Counted from the first letter of the stretch, positions 9,877 through 21,528 are shown. The stretch: DNA of 64,000 nt from Beverwykella pulmonaria (GCA_001599595.1 BCHH01000006.1:741197-805196); one strand, 5' to 3'. Notes: generated by a model from the sequence alone, not told the origin. Translations and numbers: made by a program.

Positions 9877-10073
9877 TAAATCAAGGGCATACCCTACATA
9901 GCAATTAGCCCATTTTTAGCCTACTCATCCGATAATTCAGGGCCTGGTTGCCGACCAACGCAAGAATGCAAAAGCTCAGCGTCCGGGCCCATATCTGTGA
10001 TATTTAAAGCCTGGCATATCTCTCACACCAGTCTAAGTTACCCATCTCTAGTCCAACCGAGCCATACGAAATC

Positions 10074-10849
10074 ATGAATTCCCAAGCATCAACCCACCAA
10101 CAGAATCCATCTCCGGTAAGTATAGACTATATTTTATTTGATTTCCAACCTGTCTAACTCCTTCCCCTAGGGCATCGACCATCTACTCTACGTGGCCTCA
10201 TACAATATCCACGAGGCTCGGAAGCAGTACCACAGTCTACAACTTAGCTATGCCCATGTCATTGATCAACAAAAGAATTCACTTGTTCAGCACGCTCAGT
10301 TGGCAAGCCAAATCTTGCAACTGAAGCTTCAGGCAGAGGAGCAGAATCAGCTAATTAAGACTGAGAGCCCAACGGAATGGTCTACCCAAGGGCTCTTGCG
10401 TAGCTTGAATCAAGCCAAGCAAGATTTAAGCAAGCTTCAGGATGAAAAGACAGCGATGGCCAAGAGTTATGAAGTGACACTCGCAAATGCCATCAAACGC
10501 TATGAGGTTGCAGAGGCCAGGCTGAAGGAACTTGACGTCGGCGCTCCAGCGGAACGTCGCCAGACTAGACGGGGTGGACAGGGTGGCGAGAGTAAGAAAA
10601 ATCCTGGTTCGTCCTAGGGACTTTACCATTAGTAGCTCATGGGTTCACTATGTTGGGTTAACTGATTTAATGATATCTTGGACGTCTTGTTAAGCTCTTT
10701 CACGTGATGTAATGTTCCTGCAGCCAAGGAAGCCAAATACAGGATCCAAAGCCAATGCCACCCCTGCCAACGCAACCCCTGCCAACACAACCCTTGCCAA
10801 CATAACCCCTGCCAACGCAACCCCTGCCAATGCGAAAGTTGAACCCTAA
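10074..10849 (+). CDS. coiled-coil protein (6), possible repeat-encoded C-terminus
   Basis: Exon 1 (10074-10115, 14 codons, MNSQASTHQQNPSP) joins exon 2 (from 10171, GIDHLLYVASYN) in phase 0 over a 55-nt intron with a TCTAAC branch. Read through, the protein ends at 10617 (TAG) with 163 residues, mostly coiled coil (residues 40-135) and a basic Gly-rich tail. An alternative removes 10592-10742 (GTAAGA donor, ACAG acceptor) and appends exon 10743-10849. That exon encodes five or more NATPA-type pentapeptides from a 15-bp minisatellite, then AKVEP-stop. I cannot decide between the two ends. Exon structure matches the gene at 8496. Confidence 0.6.
10745..10835 (+). repeat. 15-bp minisatellite
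   Basis: About six copies of a unit close to AACGCAACCCCTGCC stand in tandem. In one plus frame they encode Asn-Ala-Thr-Pro-Ala repeats. The Trp-Gln-Gly repeats read on the minus strand are only the shadow of this array. Confidence 0.85.
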
Positions 10850-11051
10850 CGTGCGTTAGAATAAAGATTCAGCCGAAGTTCGTACCAATCATCATACAGC
10901 TCGCTGGGCCTTTCTACCGCGCGGCACAGCAGCTGAATTTAACCGAGATACAGGATTAACCCTAGCAAACGGTGAAAGGAAATTCCCACACCGTCTAGCT
11001 ACCTTCTTTGCCAAGTATAGGAAATAAAGGATGCATCTTGGTCCGTCCTCG

Positions 11052-11279
11052 TTACCCATACCACTTAGATGATACTTCCGAGTTATATCCGCCCCTTCCA
11101 GCGCGCAAATAGTAGTCCACCGCCGACAGCATCCCTCGATCATAAGGTGAATAGCGAAGGTAATAGTCACATTTTTGTACACGCCATGGCGGTAATGTTT
11201 CCAAAATGATTTCGAAGTAGCTCAGCAAAGGCTTGGAACTTTCTGTCTTCGGGCGAGCGGCGTAGTTAGGTAGCGGCAT
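11052..11279 (-). CDS. uncertain open frame, 75 codons
   Basis: ATG 11279 opens MPLPNYAARPKTESSKPLL..., ending KWYG-stop at 11052. The composition (LPPWRV.KCDYYLRYSPYDRGM) looks protein-like, but there is no family match and no partner exon. Listed at low confidence; it may be part of the same decayed minus-strand gene as 11430-11850. Confidence 0.3.
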   Translation of the reverse strand: MPLPNYAARPKTESSKPLLSYFEIILETLPPWRVQKCDYYLRYSPYDRGMLSAVDYYLRAGRGGYNSEVSSKWYG

Positions 11280-11429
11280 CGTGCAGGCCTTCTTTGTTAA
11301 TCACGTAGCATTTTGTTTGAATCAGAGTATCTCACCTCGGAGATATTGAAGAGCGCGATTGAGTACTGCAATTCCACATGTTCCGACTACCTTCCTTTAT
11401 ACTTTGGGACACTCTTCGATTTATTAATT

Positions 11430-11850
11430 CATGAAAGATCCCCTCCCTGCCATGCACGGAAAGCATCGTCCAACCCAAAATACCCCCCCAAAGGGCTTAC
11501 GATGTTCATGTCCGAAAAGCTATGCCATATTATTAGGTAGATAAGAGAATCATGGTATCGAGCGCTTACAGCAATTGGTGAAAAAGTTCTTGTCATCCAG
11601 TGATATATTAAACTGATCAATCCATTGTCCAACGTTCTCAACCAGCCAAATTCCCGAGGAGGCGTCAAATAACGGTGTAGTCTCACGGAAGGCATTCATC
11701 TTTCCCCGTAAGCTCTATGATGTGCGGTATGAAGGTGGGTCAAGTTTTGCCAGTTCGATGCGGATACGCTCGTAATCCCAATCGAGGATTTTTCCAACGA
11801 CAAGGATAGCACTTCCCAGCTGATACTGTGCCCCGTCTATTTTAAGTCAT
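11430..11850 (-). pseudogene. possible relic of a spliced minus-strand gene
   Basis: Three minus-strand pieces read like protein. They are IDGAQYQLGSAILVVGKILDWDYER (about 11840-11765; first 20 residues are the clearest), MNAFRETTPLFDASSGIWLV onward (11700 to about 11573) and FSDMNIVSPLGGYFGLDDAF onward (about 11517-11430). Between the last two a candidate intron (GTAAGC donor, ATAG acceptor) joins FTNCC to FSDMN in frame. A stop lies just before the first piece. I do not recognise the family, and an intact start is missing. Confidence 0.3.
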
Positions 11851-14620
11851 GCAGTCCGAGGTGTCAGGGAGAGGACATCGCTATTTAGGTGTATTCGTTC
11901 AAATATCCTAACTACGTTTTATTACTTGTTCTAATCCAGATTAGAATATCTTCGTTCGGGGCCTAACACATAACTAGTCTTCCCTCTTGGAGCAATAGCA
12001 ACTGACGCGTAGACTGGCGCACGAGTTAAGCCGGTCTTTCTCCCAAGGCTTCCTTTTTGAAAGGCAAGCAGCTCATTACCTTCCAATCTGAGTAAGTTTG
12101 TTTTAGTTACATATTGAGTCTAATAATAGAGGACGCTGAGTAAGAGTGACGCCAACAGCATATAAGCTTGAAAGTACCCATTGTTTAGTTCCCCAAAGCA
12201 TAGTTCCTTATGGCATCCGAAGGCAGTCTTACAGAGATTGAAAATGAGGAACAGTAAGAACTCCCCGCATATCTCACCTTTTGAAAGGTTGGCTTACTTG
12301 GATCAGGAATGTAATCTCCTCCCAGCGTCCGCACCGTATTATAGGGTACTACAAAATATCAACGACAAAATCGTACTATCTCGTACGGTGGACACATAGC
12401 CTTCTAGCGAGTGATCAGCTCCATGGCGCCTTGCTGAATCGAGTTTTTAAGTTGCGCCTGCACGACCAACGAAGCTTTTCTCGAGTTACAAGGAGATTTC
12501 AGCCTGCCACAGGGTTCTACGTCGTTATATGGAGAGATTCGTGGGAGAGTGATGCGGATCTCTACACAAGTGGGGCCTTAATTCATGAATTTTGGAGCCA
12601 GTTTTACCCAAGAATGGCGAGGAAAGTCCTACGCGGTCCAAAGATTCTATTTTCTAACACTTTTATAGGATAACACTTCATTCGACTCTCTGTTAATAAT
12701 AAAATTTTCCCTACATTAGACCGTTGTGACAACCAATACCAATATCCATTAGTAATGTCAGATCCTATGAGATGGCTTAAGAAATTTTCTGTCATTTATG
12801 TGAGCTGTACTTGTAAAGAATGGAGATATTTAAACCAGAATAGGAATATGCAGGTGTGGCTCATTAGGGCTCTTTTAGGGCTCGTCTAGGCTCCCCGCGC
12901 TCCCCGCGCTTCGATAACAAGTCGGGATCAAATATAAAATCTCACCAGGCTGGGGGGGAATATATTACACAATAATTGGGTGAAATACTCACGCAAAATC
13001 CGCGGTGCATTAGTCTGCTGATCATCGCAAATCCTTACCGAGACTCCCGCAGAGCTAGTTATTCCGACTTCCCCACCGTCCGTGCGCAAGCTCCCGCCTG
13101 CCCTCATAGATTAGTTCCTTGGTTGAGCATAAATTCAAAGAAACCAGCCCCGCCAAAGCTTCGGGGGTTATGAACTCGGAACTATAAGCTAGGGGTACTT
13201 AGCAGAGCCGAAAACAAGCGCCAATACCAAATATCTGAATTTAGCCGGCGTGCAACAGCTCGCTAGTGACCCAAGTGCCGCAATAACCCCCCTGGTGCCA
13301 AGAAGGAATTAAGCGCCAGACCCTTGTTAGCATCAAGAGGAATCTCCCACACCAATTGAAAACCTTCGCTAAGTGGACAGAGCAAAAGGTGGAAAATATA
13401 AGCGTAATTGCCTTGGCATGCATTCGTTGCTTCGCCAATGACCAAATGTCGCTTTTGTTGAGCGTGGCCGTCTGACCGATGAACTGTGTGTAGGCTCATA
13501 CAAATGCCGACTGAGCCGGTCCCGCGTATCAAGGCGAGCCCACTCAATTCAGCTAAACTGGTGGCATGACTGTTAAGCTTGTAGAAAAACTACGCCCAAG
13601 GGGAGGCCGCACCGGGCGCGCTAAGGTCAGTATCAGCCGACGAACCTGCCGCTTCCAAATGGGTCTTCATCAAGTTCCATGCTCTCAATATCCTCGGATT
13701 CGCTCTCAGATATTCTTTGCTTACACAATTCTACGGCCATGCCCTCCACAAAACGACTCAGCTACGATATCTACACTTTCTGCTCTATCTATGATCCTGT
13801 TGCACTTTGTGTCACCAATTTCATCTCCTAGGCGTCGTATAGAAGCGTGGAGCGTACTACCATAGCGATAATCCCACAGACTCTTACATCGCTCGTTCTT
13901 TGTGTCCTATTTATATATTGATCGCCATCCTTTTGAGGATCAGGTTTCAGGGGCAGGTGCCATTTTCTGTTCATATAATAAGAATCTCGATCCTGATATT
14001 TTGGGCCAAACGTACCGTGATTTGCAGAGAGTTCAACATGATAACTAGCCGTACATTCGTGATATATTATTGCCGCCGGATCACATCTGGACAGCTTCTG
14101 AAATTAGAGCTGTGATAACATAGCACGAATCGCCTGGATGTAAATAGGAAGAGCAAAAATAGCATCTTGAGCTAAAATCTTATGTTCCTTGCTGATGTGT
14201 TGGTAGGGGTCTGATTGAAATCTCACGATAAATGTGTATAAAAATGAGGTCTTGTTGCAGGTACCATGAACCGATGGTAGTCGCTAGCCTGAATATTGAA
14301 CAATTTTAGAATGGGTGGGGGTCGAAACCTCCCGCAGCTCAATGATGAGAATAAGTGCACTATCACAATCTCGCTCATTAGGTTGAAATCATGGAATCTC
14401 CGTGCATTAATTGGGCTATCGTTCTATCAGCCATATTCCCAACAATAACGAAGATTTTCTTTGTAATGGCAATACCAAAAAGGTACTATTTCCAGGTTTC
14501 ATATATGCCCTTGAAGGTCAGATCTGGCACACTAATATTAGATAGCCCACCGCTATTTTCAAAATGTTACCGCTGTTCATATATGGCTACCCCCTCGCAA
14601 AGCCTAAGATCATTACAGTC
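11851..14620. other. long stretch without supportable genes
   Basis: Both strands carry only short, overlapping, compositionally inconsistent frames (12181-12673, 12976-13173, 13241-13547, 13566-13865, 13900-14115, 14391-14660). There are no matching terminal repeats, no tRNA-like cloverleaf and no domain signatures. It is most simply decayed repetitive or formerly genic DNA. Confidence 0.45.
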
Positions 14621-15127
14621 ATGGGGGAGCAATCGACAAAACAGAGAAACAGACAACTAAAGAAAAGGTTGCAGGCCATTCAGAACAAACTACATAATTA
14701 CGTAGAGCTTGGAGTAGACGTGGCATTGGTTATTCGTTACCCAGAAAAGGAGTCCGGATACTCCTATGTCTCTTCAGAGGAGTTCCTGCAAGTAATTGAT
14801 CTAGTGGTACGTAACTCACTCTACTTGCACACGTCTTCTAAATCCTTCCAAAAGCGATCGCATCCAAACTCAGTAAATAAAACAGCAAGGGAGGTAGAGA
14901 AGACGCGCTCGCAGTCGAGATCAAAGTCTACCCATTTGGTCAAGAAGCGGGCAGCTAAGATAAATAAAACAGCCATAGAATCAAAAAACTTTCAGCCAAG
15001 CCGGTTGGATGAAGCGAAGGAAGTAACGGTTGAAGTGGAGGAAATAGCAACCATAACTGAGCATTTCTTTCCGAAACCGCCCACTTTCTGTCTGCCATTA
15101 CTCACGAAATCTTTGGATACCATATAG
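14621..15127 (+). CDS. MADS-box-like small protein A
   Basis: ATG 14621 (an upstream in-frame ATG at 14564 is less likely) gives 168 residues. Residues 7-52 resemble the DNA-binding N-half of MADS/SRF domains: a basic stretch with Arg/Lys spacing (KQRNRQLKKRLQAIQNKLHN), then VELGVDVALVIRY and a SGYSYVSSEE strand. In true MADS boxes this is helix, DADVALIIF, YEYSS. The C-terminal 100 residues are Lys/Ser/Thr-rich, partly basic. A 48-nt candidate intron (14807-14854; GTACGT, AAAAG) would keep frame and remove 16 residues. A sequence-specific DNA-binding role is inferred from the resemblance only. A second protein of the same type lies at 27715. Confidence 0.5.
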   Translation: MGEQSTKQRNRQLKKRLQAIQNKLHNYVELGVDVALVIRYPEKESGYSYVSSEEFLQVIDLVVRNSLYLHTSSKSFQKRSHPNSVNKTAREVEKTRSQSRSKSTHLVKKRAAKINKTAIESKNFQPSRLDEAKEVTVEVEEIATITEHFFPKPPTFCLPLLTKSLDTI

Positions 15128-15261
15128 TGTTATAATGGCCTTTTTAACGTTACGTAATACTATCTAAACTTTCCCTGACCCGAGGTGTATGGATAGTTCC
15201 TACAAACATGCTATGACTACGTGTTGCAATGATAAAGAGAAAAATTTAAGAGGCGCTTATG

Positions 15262-15666
15262 CTAATTTCTTAATACAGGTTTATTTCCCAAGTTTACCTG
15301 TGGTGGTTCTTCCGCTATTGGTGATAGGTTCCCTGGATGGCATCTTTGCAAATAATTAATGAAAGGAATACTACCAGGCAGCTCAATACTCTCATTTGAG
15401 TGTCTCTGCGCGGCCACCTCCGCTGGCTGAGTTGGGTTATAAGTCGTCTCTGGAGTTTGGCTAGAGTGGTAATGATTATGGATCTCAATGAAAACCTTTT
15501 TAGGAGAGGTTACAGCTTGTTCTTTCCATTTTACACACGGCGAGCAAATAAGTGGTTCAGGGTTTCGGCTTTCATGGTAACGGCGTGATCGGGGTCGACC
15601 ACACCAGGCGCATTCTGTCACTTTCCCTCGGCAACTGAGGGAGTATCGCGGAAGCTTCAAATCCAT
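15262..15666 (-). CDS. small zinc-binding (CxxC..CxxC) protein
   Basis: ATG 15666 gives 134 residues; the frame is open a little further upstream without ATG. Residues 18-46 contain CAWCGRPRSRRYHESR followed by CSPC, a four-cysteine zinc module with a basic loop (C-x2-C-x17/18-C-x2-C). Similar GRxRSxRYH modules occur in uncharacterised fungal proteins. The rest is Pro/Gln/Asn-rich and probably disordered (residues 65-134). Nucleic-acid or protein binding is plausible. Located tail-to-tail with the MADS-like gene and head-to-head with the RING-patatin gene. Confidence 0.5.
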   Translation of the reverse strand: MDLKLPRYSLSCRGKVTECAWCGRPRSRRYHESRNPEPLICSPCVKWKEQAVTSPKKVFIEIHNHYHSSQTPETTYNPTQPAEVAAQRHSNESIELPGSIPFINYLQRCHPGNLSPIAEEPPQVNLGNKPVLRN

Positions 15667-15994
15667 GTATAGGGGCTTCAAATAAGTTTTCGTTGAGTAG
15701 GGTGGTGTGGTATGAAATATTCAATCTCCAAAGTGAAAGTGGCCGCCCTTAGCAGCGCAGGACACGAGATTAAGGTTGAGATATAAGATAAAAAGGCTAC
15801 GAAGGCTACAGGGACCTATTTGAGTCCCTAGCTGTATTTCTCTCGCTCTTGTCTCGATTTCTGTTTAAAAGTGTCATAACTTGTCTAATTTTAGCAGAGT
15901 GCAGTTCGAGTCCCGGCGGAGCCTGGTCTCGATCCTTCCTGAAGCCTTATATAAAGGCGCAGTTCTGTTAAATCAGCAAATAGGTCGGCTCACT

Positions 15995-18900
15995 ATGAAG
16001 CGTTGCAATCATACTCAGTGGTTGAGTCTTTGCACACAAGGTGGCGAAGTGGCTCTTCTAGAATCGGATAGGCTCCAAACGCTTTTAAACCACCTACCTC
16101 GTCCCAGGACACAACGTCCAAGTTTGTTTGTACTAATTGGGGACAGAGAAAGGACAATCGCCCTCCGGGCATTATTTGGACGAAAACGGGACCGAAATAA
16201 GCGAAACTCTGGCGAGGTGCACCTGCATCTAGATCCTTCCAGCCTCTTCAGCGGCAGGCCCATTCTTCTGGCAGAGGGCGACATACTCAAGGCTAGGTTG
16301 AATAACAATGACAATAAAAACATAAAATGTCACCAAGTTATAAGGCGCCACCTTAGCAGTAACAGAAATTTGGCCTCATGCAATATTTATACGCATCTGC
16401 TCTTCCCATTCACCGATGTCTTTTGTTTCTTTTCCTCGGACCTTGGAGGCCTTAGAGAAATTGCGCGCCATCTAGGTCTGTGGTTAGAAAACGGTTGCTC
16501 GTCTAGTCTTCCAGCAGGCTCCCTCCCCAGTATCGTTATTGTCATTGAAGGCACTGAAATTGAGGAAGACGCTCGAAACTCCTTTCTGCAGATGGTAAAA
16601 GAGGAAACAGAAGAAGATATATTTCAATACATCTTAGCAATTGACGTAGTCACCCTTCCTTTATGCAGGATGATATCCACTGAATCCCGGTATAGGCGTG
16701 TGAAAGAAAGTATAATGATGCGATCAGATCAAGTACGGAGGAACAGAGAAGAAAAACGAATACTATTCTCTGCAACACACTTTGCCGCCTTCCTTAGCCA
16801 CGCAAGCAAACATTTCTCAGAAACGATTGGTACGCAATTTGATTTCATAAAGGTTGCAAGAGCCCGGTACCCAGTACCAACGAACCTCGATGAGCACATA
16901 TCGACCTTTATGAAACATATCTCCTCATCTGCGCAGCTATCCGAATTTGCAGCTCCAATGATCGCATCCACCCTATTATTAGACAGCTACCCCCCTGAAG
17001 CGCATAGTAAGTACAAGCCCTTTACTAGTTCTGCCTACGCTTATCTTAATATAGCTTTTGAGCCTAGAAACATCTTCCACTCATTGTACAAAGATGCTCT
17101 CTTAAGAGTGATTAAAGCACGTGTTTTAGCCTTTGAAACGTCCAAAGACGTTATCTTGCGTAGTGGCTTCATTGCTATGGTCGAAGAAAATCTCGTCCAC
17201 TACTTTCAACAATACGACTCCGAAAATAAGAGTAGGACAGCTGCAGATATCCATAGAAGCAACCTTGTCCATTTTTCAGATAGGTGGTCCTGCATTCAGA
17301 GTAGCAACACGTGTTTGTGCTGTCTACGTAGAAGGCCACAATATTCCCTACCATGTGGGCACTGTCTCTGCGAAAATTGCGTCGTCGTGTTTGGAAACCG
17401 TTGCAATGATGACCCTTGGGTCTTCAAAATCCGCCGCTGTTTCATCTGCGAACAGGATATATCAATCGACATAAGTATAAGGACACATCCTCCAACGGCA
17501 GGAGTAGGTGTATTGTGCATTGATGGAGGAGGCACTCGTGGTATTGTACCCTTAACTGTCATGAAGCTAATTCAAGATCGTCTGGGCCCGATCCCACTTC
17601 AGAGGTGTATTACAGTAAGTTTTGGAGTTAGTGTAGGTCAGTCTCAATCTATATCTCAGTAAAAAGTGCAGTAAGAACTAACGCAAGAAAGGTGTGATTA
17701 TCGCCATTGACCACTTTATCCTGGGACGACCGCTTGAAGACTCGATCAAAATTTTCTCTAGGATGACTAGCCGTGTATTCAAACGCCGGATCTCTTCCTC
17801 TTTCCCATTGGTCTCCCGCATAGCTGAGGCTGTGCTATCGTATGTTGCTGATGGACTATACCCGGCTAGAAACGTCGATGCTGTACTGCAAGATTGGGCT
17901 AAAAACAAAAACATTTTAGACTGTTCGTACGCAACGTCAACCGGTACAAAGGTTGGTTTACCTGTTGCTACGGTTAGCAGGCATCCGTCTTACCGTTTTT
18001 TCACCAATTACAATGGGGTTGGCAAGCGAGATAGCGAGGAAGGTAAGTATTTTAAGGCATGCACTGTTATAAAATCCTCTAACTTTTACCTAGAGCATGC
18101 CGTCATAAAACCAAAGGACGGCTTTGGTAACATTCCACTCTGGGAAATGTAAGGTCACTGAATCTCTCTTCTATTCTGCAGCTAACGCTATACCAGTGCA
18201 CGGTCAGCATCTGCCGCACCTGGGTATGTGACATTTTCCCTGCTCTATTGATTCCAGCTGACTCTTCCTCGCAGGTTCTTCCCACCGAAACACATCAATG
18301 GAGTCGGCACATTCCAAGATGTAGGGGCTCTCGAGAATGATCCGATCATCTGGGCACTCTCGGAGCTCTCCGCCATGTTTCCACTTGTTGAAGAACCTAA
18401 CTTTGTCATATCTTTAGGTACCGGTCAACCAGGACTAAGGAATTACGAAGTCTCCACGGAAGACTGTCGTAATATTTGGAAGAACGGGATGCTCTACCGC
18501 TTTCGCGATCTCATTATGGAAAGAATGCGCGAAAAGTCAATAAGACGAGCATGTAAAACTGTAGCAAAGATCGCCCACAAAATTCACCGTCTTAGCGTGG
18601 ATTTTGAGACCGCTGAGCCAAGACTTGACGATGCGAAGAGTATACCAGAGCTTATCTCGAAGGTGGAAGCGGATCAGACTTTATCCACTGATATTAATCA
18701 TGTTTCCTGCTGTTTAATTGCTTCTCTATTTTACTTTGAACTGGACTCCCCCCCGGAAAGGCAAGATGGAAAGTATATAATTACCGGATACATTCAGTGT
18801 TCTATACGACAGACTGAACCAGCATTTAAAGAGCTTTTTTCCAAGTTACAGGGTACGTTGGCCAAGGTTTTGGTGAATGATTGGCCGATTCCTGGTTCTG

Positions 18901-19151
18901 TTCTTGATTCTTCCTGCTTTGGGAAAGACGGAAACTTCAGGATGCGGGTTACGATAGAAACTTTCGATAGGTTTACAGTATCATTAAAACAAGGCGACAA
19001 CAAGGCTTATAACATTAGCGGGTCACCTTTTTCAGTACAAGGATTGGTAAATGCCCAAGAATTAGATGCTCCCTTTGGCAGGGCAGACCATGGCAAACGG
19101 AAAAGATCATGGTCAGACGGATGCCGGCCAAGAAAGCGGGCGAGACTGTGA
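15995..19151 (+). CDS. RING-finger patatin-like phospholipase
   Basis: Exons 15995-17636, 17692-18042, 18094-18148, 18197-18223 and 18275-19151 give 983 residues; intron 1 uses a GTCAGT donor, the others GTAAGT, GTAAGG and GTATGT. Order: an N-terminal region with a GDRERT-type loop, possibly GTPase-like (residues 45-110); a helical middle; a C3HC4-like RING (CLCC, CGHCLCENC, CFIC, about 440-487); then patatin with the oxyanion loop DGGGTRG (510-516), nucleophile Ser546 in GVSVG, ARSASAAPG after exon 4, and the catalytic Asp region FQDVG (Asp707). The family hydrolyses phospholipid acyl chains; the RING could be a ubiquitin ligase. The C-terminus is basic (KRKR, RKRARL). Codons of GVSVG and APG are split by introns, so no single exon encodes an active enzyme. 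Frame is open upstream to 15881 through an acceptor-like TTTTAG, so a 5' exon is possible. Patatins also serve as effectors of fungal NLRs. Confidence 0.85.
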
Positions 19152-19361
19152 AAGAGCTTTTGATATTTCCTTTAAGCTTTAATAATATAGATTGGAACTT
19201 TCAATGTGGCATTGCTGCGGTCTCTCCGCTATTGCGCTCACGTTTGCGAATCTTGTGGCGATGAGGCTATAACCGTTCTCAAGCTGGCCCTATCAAGTCT
19301 CAATGCGCTGGCTCGATATGCTTTTAAATAGGTGGCATAATATCACAATTAATGAAGATGC

Positions 19362-20834
19362 TAAAGTAAATCCACCCGTAGCGAAAAACCACCCGTGCCG
19401 AAAAATTTGAGGGGTACTTTGACTTCGCACAATGATAACTCCTGCACATATCGAGTTTTACAAAGAAAAATACATAAATAATATTATATAGCTCTTTACC
19501 AAGTAGGGAGCCCTTCAGTTTTTAAAAATACGTTGACGCTGACGACTTCTCGCCTGATTTGCTCGGAGGTTCTTTCGGAGGCGAAACAACGTCCAGTCGA
19601 TATCTCGCTACCACTTAGCTACAACTTCTCTATAATACCTGTAAGGGGTGCGACCTAAGCTAAAGAAGTTGCTTACAAGTTGTTATTGGCTGTATGTGGA
19701 TGTTTATGCGCAAATAAATGTAGTGTTGCCACCTCGGTCGGTACTTCTGATTCATGTGCTTTCCATTCTCGGTTAGTACAGTACTGACACAGGTAATCAA
19801 GGCCATGTTTTTTAACCTTGGCGCTTGGGGCAGTGGCTGTGCAGTGAATAACAATGCGGCTGAAACTGAGTAGGATAGAATGAATGATAGAATTAATCAC
19901 GATAGTATAAACGTCATTATAACGCGGAACACAAAATTTTACTTTAACTTTGTTGTTTATATATGAAATGTTCATTTGTCAGAAGTACCAGCTTGAGTGT
20001 AGAAAAACGATCATGAACAAGCCTACCAAAATAATCTGATGATACCCCCGAACCACGAACCCCCTTTGTCATTTGACATTTTGCTGAGCCCTACTTCGCA
20101 CCCCAGTCGATCCTGCGGCCTCTTGTACGTATGAGAAACTCCAATATAGGATGTCTCTCCTCGCATATCTGCCCCAACCGCCACTCGACTAACATGGTTC
20201 TTATTCCATGCACATTGGCCTCCAACTTCGAGATTCAAGGAATCTATCAATCGACTAGGCGGTGTGACGGCGGGGGTGCGATAACGAAGGGTTTGCGACG
20301 ACAACAGTGTCTGGTTCGCCTTTGCCAACACACTAGCCGCCGAACAGGAGAGAAGGTTCTAGAGACATGCGCCACAGGGAACTAACCGCCCTTCGTATAG
20401 CGTGTAATAAAATCTATTAGCGAATGTCATGTAAGTATGCTAGGATCCTTGGCGAAAAAAAGGAGTCTATACACTATCACGGAGAAACTTTTTACAGGCT
20501 GTATCTAGCTGAGCGTCTTTTAAAGAAAGCTTAGTATTTTTTACCTATTAGGGTACGCTACTATAACACCGAAAGAAAATATTATATAATTTATTTTGAT
20601 AGAGCAGGGGTGAAATGCAAAATTAGTTTCAGAAGCTTTAGAAAGAACACTCGACGATATAGTCAATAGCAACGTATTTTTTGGATCCGTGTAGTAAGAC
20701 TTAGAGAGAAATATATGAATAATTTTGTTTTAATCCCTAAGGCTCAATATATCTACGGGGGAAGGTATTAAGCGACGAAAATAATGGATTCGTTTCGGCA
20801 CAGGTGGTTTTTCGCCACGGGTGGATTTACTTTA
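19362..20834. mobile_element. nonautonomous pogo-like (Tc1/mariner) element with TA duplication
   Basis: Inverted terminal repeats of about 45 nt lie at 19364-19405 (AAGTAAATCCACCCGTAGCG...) and 20790-20832 (reverse complement), with only a few mismatches, and TA dinucleotides flank both ends (19362-19363, 20833-20834). The element is 1,469 bp and contains no transposase frame, so it must have been moved in trans. The related end remnants at 5712 and perhaps 2925 show the family was active here. Its interior carries a Cys-containing minus-strand frame (see next entry). Confidence 0.8.
19673..19975 (-). CDS. open frame inside the pogo-like element
   Basis: A 100-codon minus frame (start 19975) ending HTANNNL at 19673. 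The C-terminal half is polar with a CQYC pair and several His. No transposase similarity. It may be a captured host gene fragment or chance; the N-terminal half is hydrophobic and low in complexity. Confidence 0.25.
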   Translation of the reverse strand: MNISYINNKVKVKFCVPRYNDVYTIVINSIIHSILLSFSRIVIHCTATAPSAKVKKHGLDYLCQYCTNREWKAHESEVPTEVATLHLFAHKHPHTANNNL

Positions 20835-21528
20835 TCGCTTGTCTCCATCTTTATGCCGTACTCTTTTAACTTCAGTAGATTGCCAGCGTACGAAATAACG
20901 TGAGATCTTTCTAACATAAAATTCGCGGTCTCGGAATGCACCCTAAATATTTAAAATAAGGTCGCTGTCAGATTTTCTAAAACCAGCCCCTAGCAGACTA
21001 GCAATGCTTACGGTTATAAAATCTCCGACTTGAGCCAGCCAAGTAATATTTAATATGCAGGCAACCATGATATTAATTTTATTACTAGCTCAGGGAACTC
21101 TCAGTAAGTTGATTGAGATGTATGATTGCATCACCGATAGGTCGTCAGTTGTTGCTTAACGCTGGCCGTGGCTCTCAAAATCCTCATTCCGAGCTTTTTG
21201 TACCGCTCTTCTCGAATTGCAGAAATGTGAAAACTCTAAGACTTGCTAACTTCTTCCCACTGAGACTTTTCAGGTATCGCGTGTTAAAAAATAGAATTAC
21301 ACGTTTTAGTAAACCCTAAACAGGACCTTTCTAAAATAATCTTGTGCTAAATATGTTACATTAAAGTCTTTAAATAGGCATTAGAGTGCTAAAATAATCC
21401 CCTTAAGAGGTTTTTAGATCTATTAACGTTCTTTAAAAAACTTTTTAGCAATGTATATTGTGTACCTATATATAACAATGGATATAAAGTAGCTAGGCGG
21501 AAACTATTCTTTAGGCAGGAAAAACACG
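20835..21528. other. gene-free AT-rich stretch
   Basis: Between the transposon end and the next gene I see only short frames (21113-21319) and AT-rich DNA. The last 60 nt before 21529 are the likely promoter of the downstream gene. Confidence 0.4.

Noticed and set aside
10629..10820. Minus-strand frame with Trp-Gln-Gly-Leu repeats
   Set aside because: Shadow of the 15-bp minisatellite.
11429..11695. 88-codon minus frame read as one unspliced protein
   Set aside because: A different frame over the first half (DASSGIWLVENVGQWIDQF) reads more like protein, and joins the second half by a GTAAGC/ATAG intron; treated as part of a relic instead.
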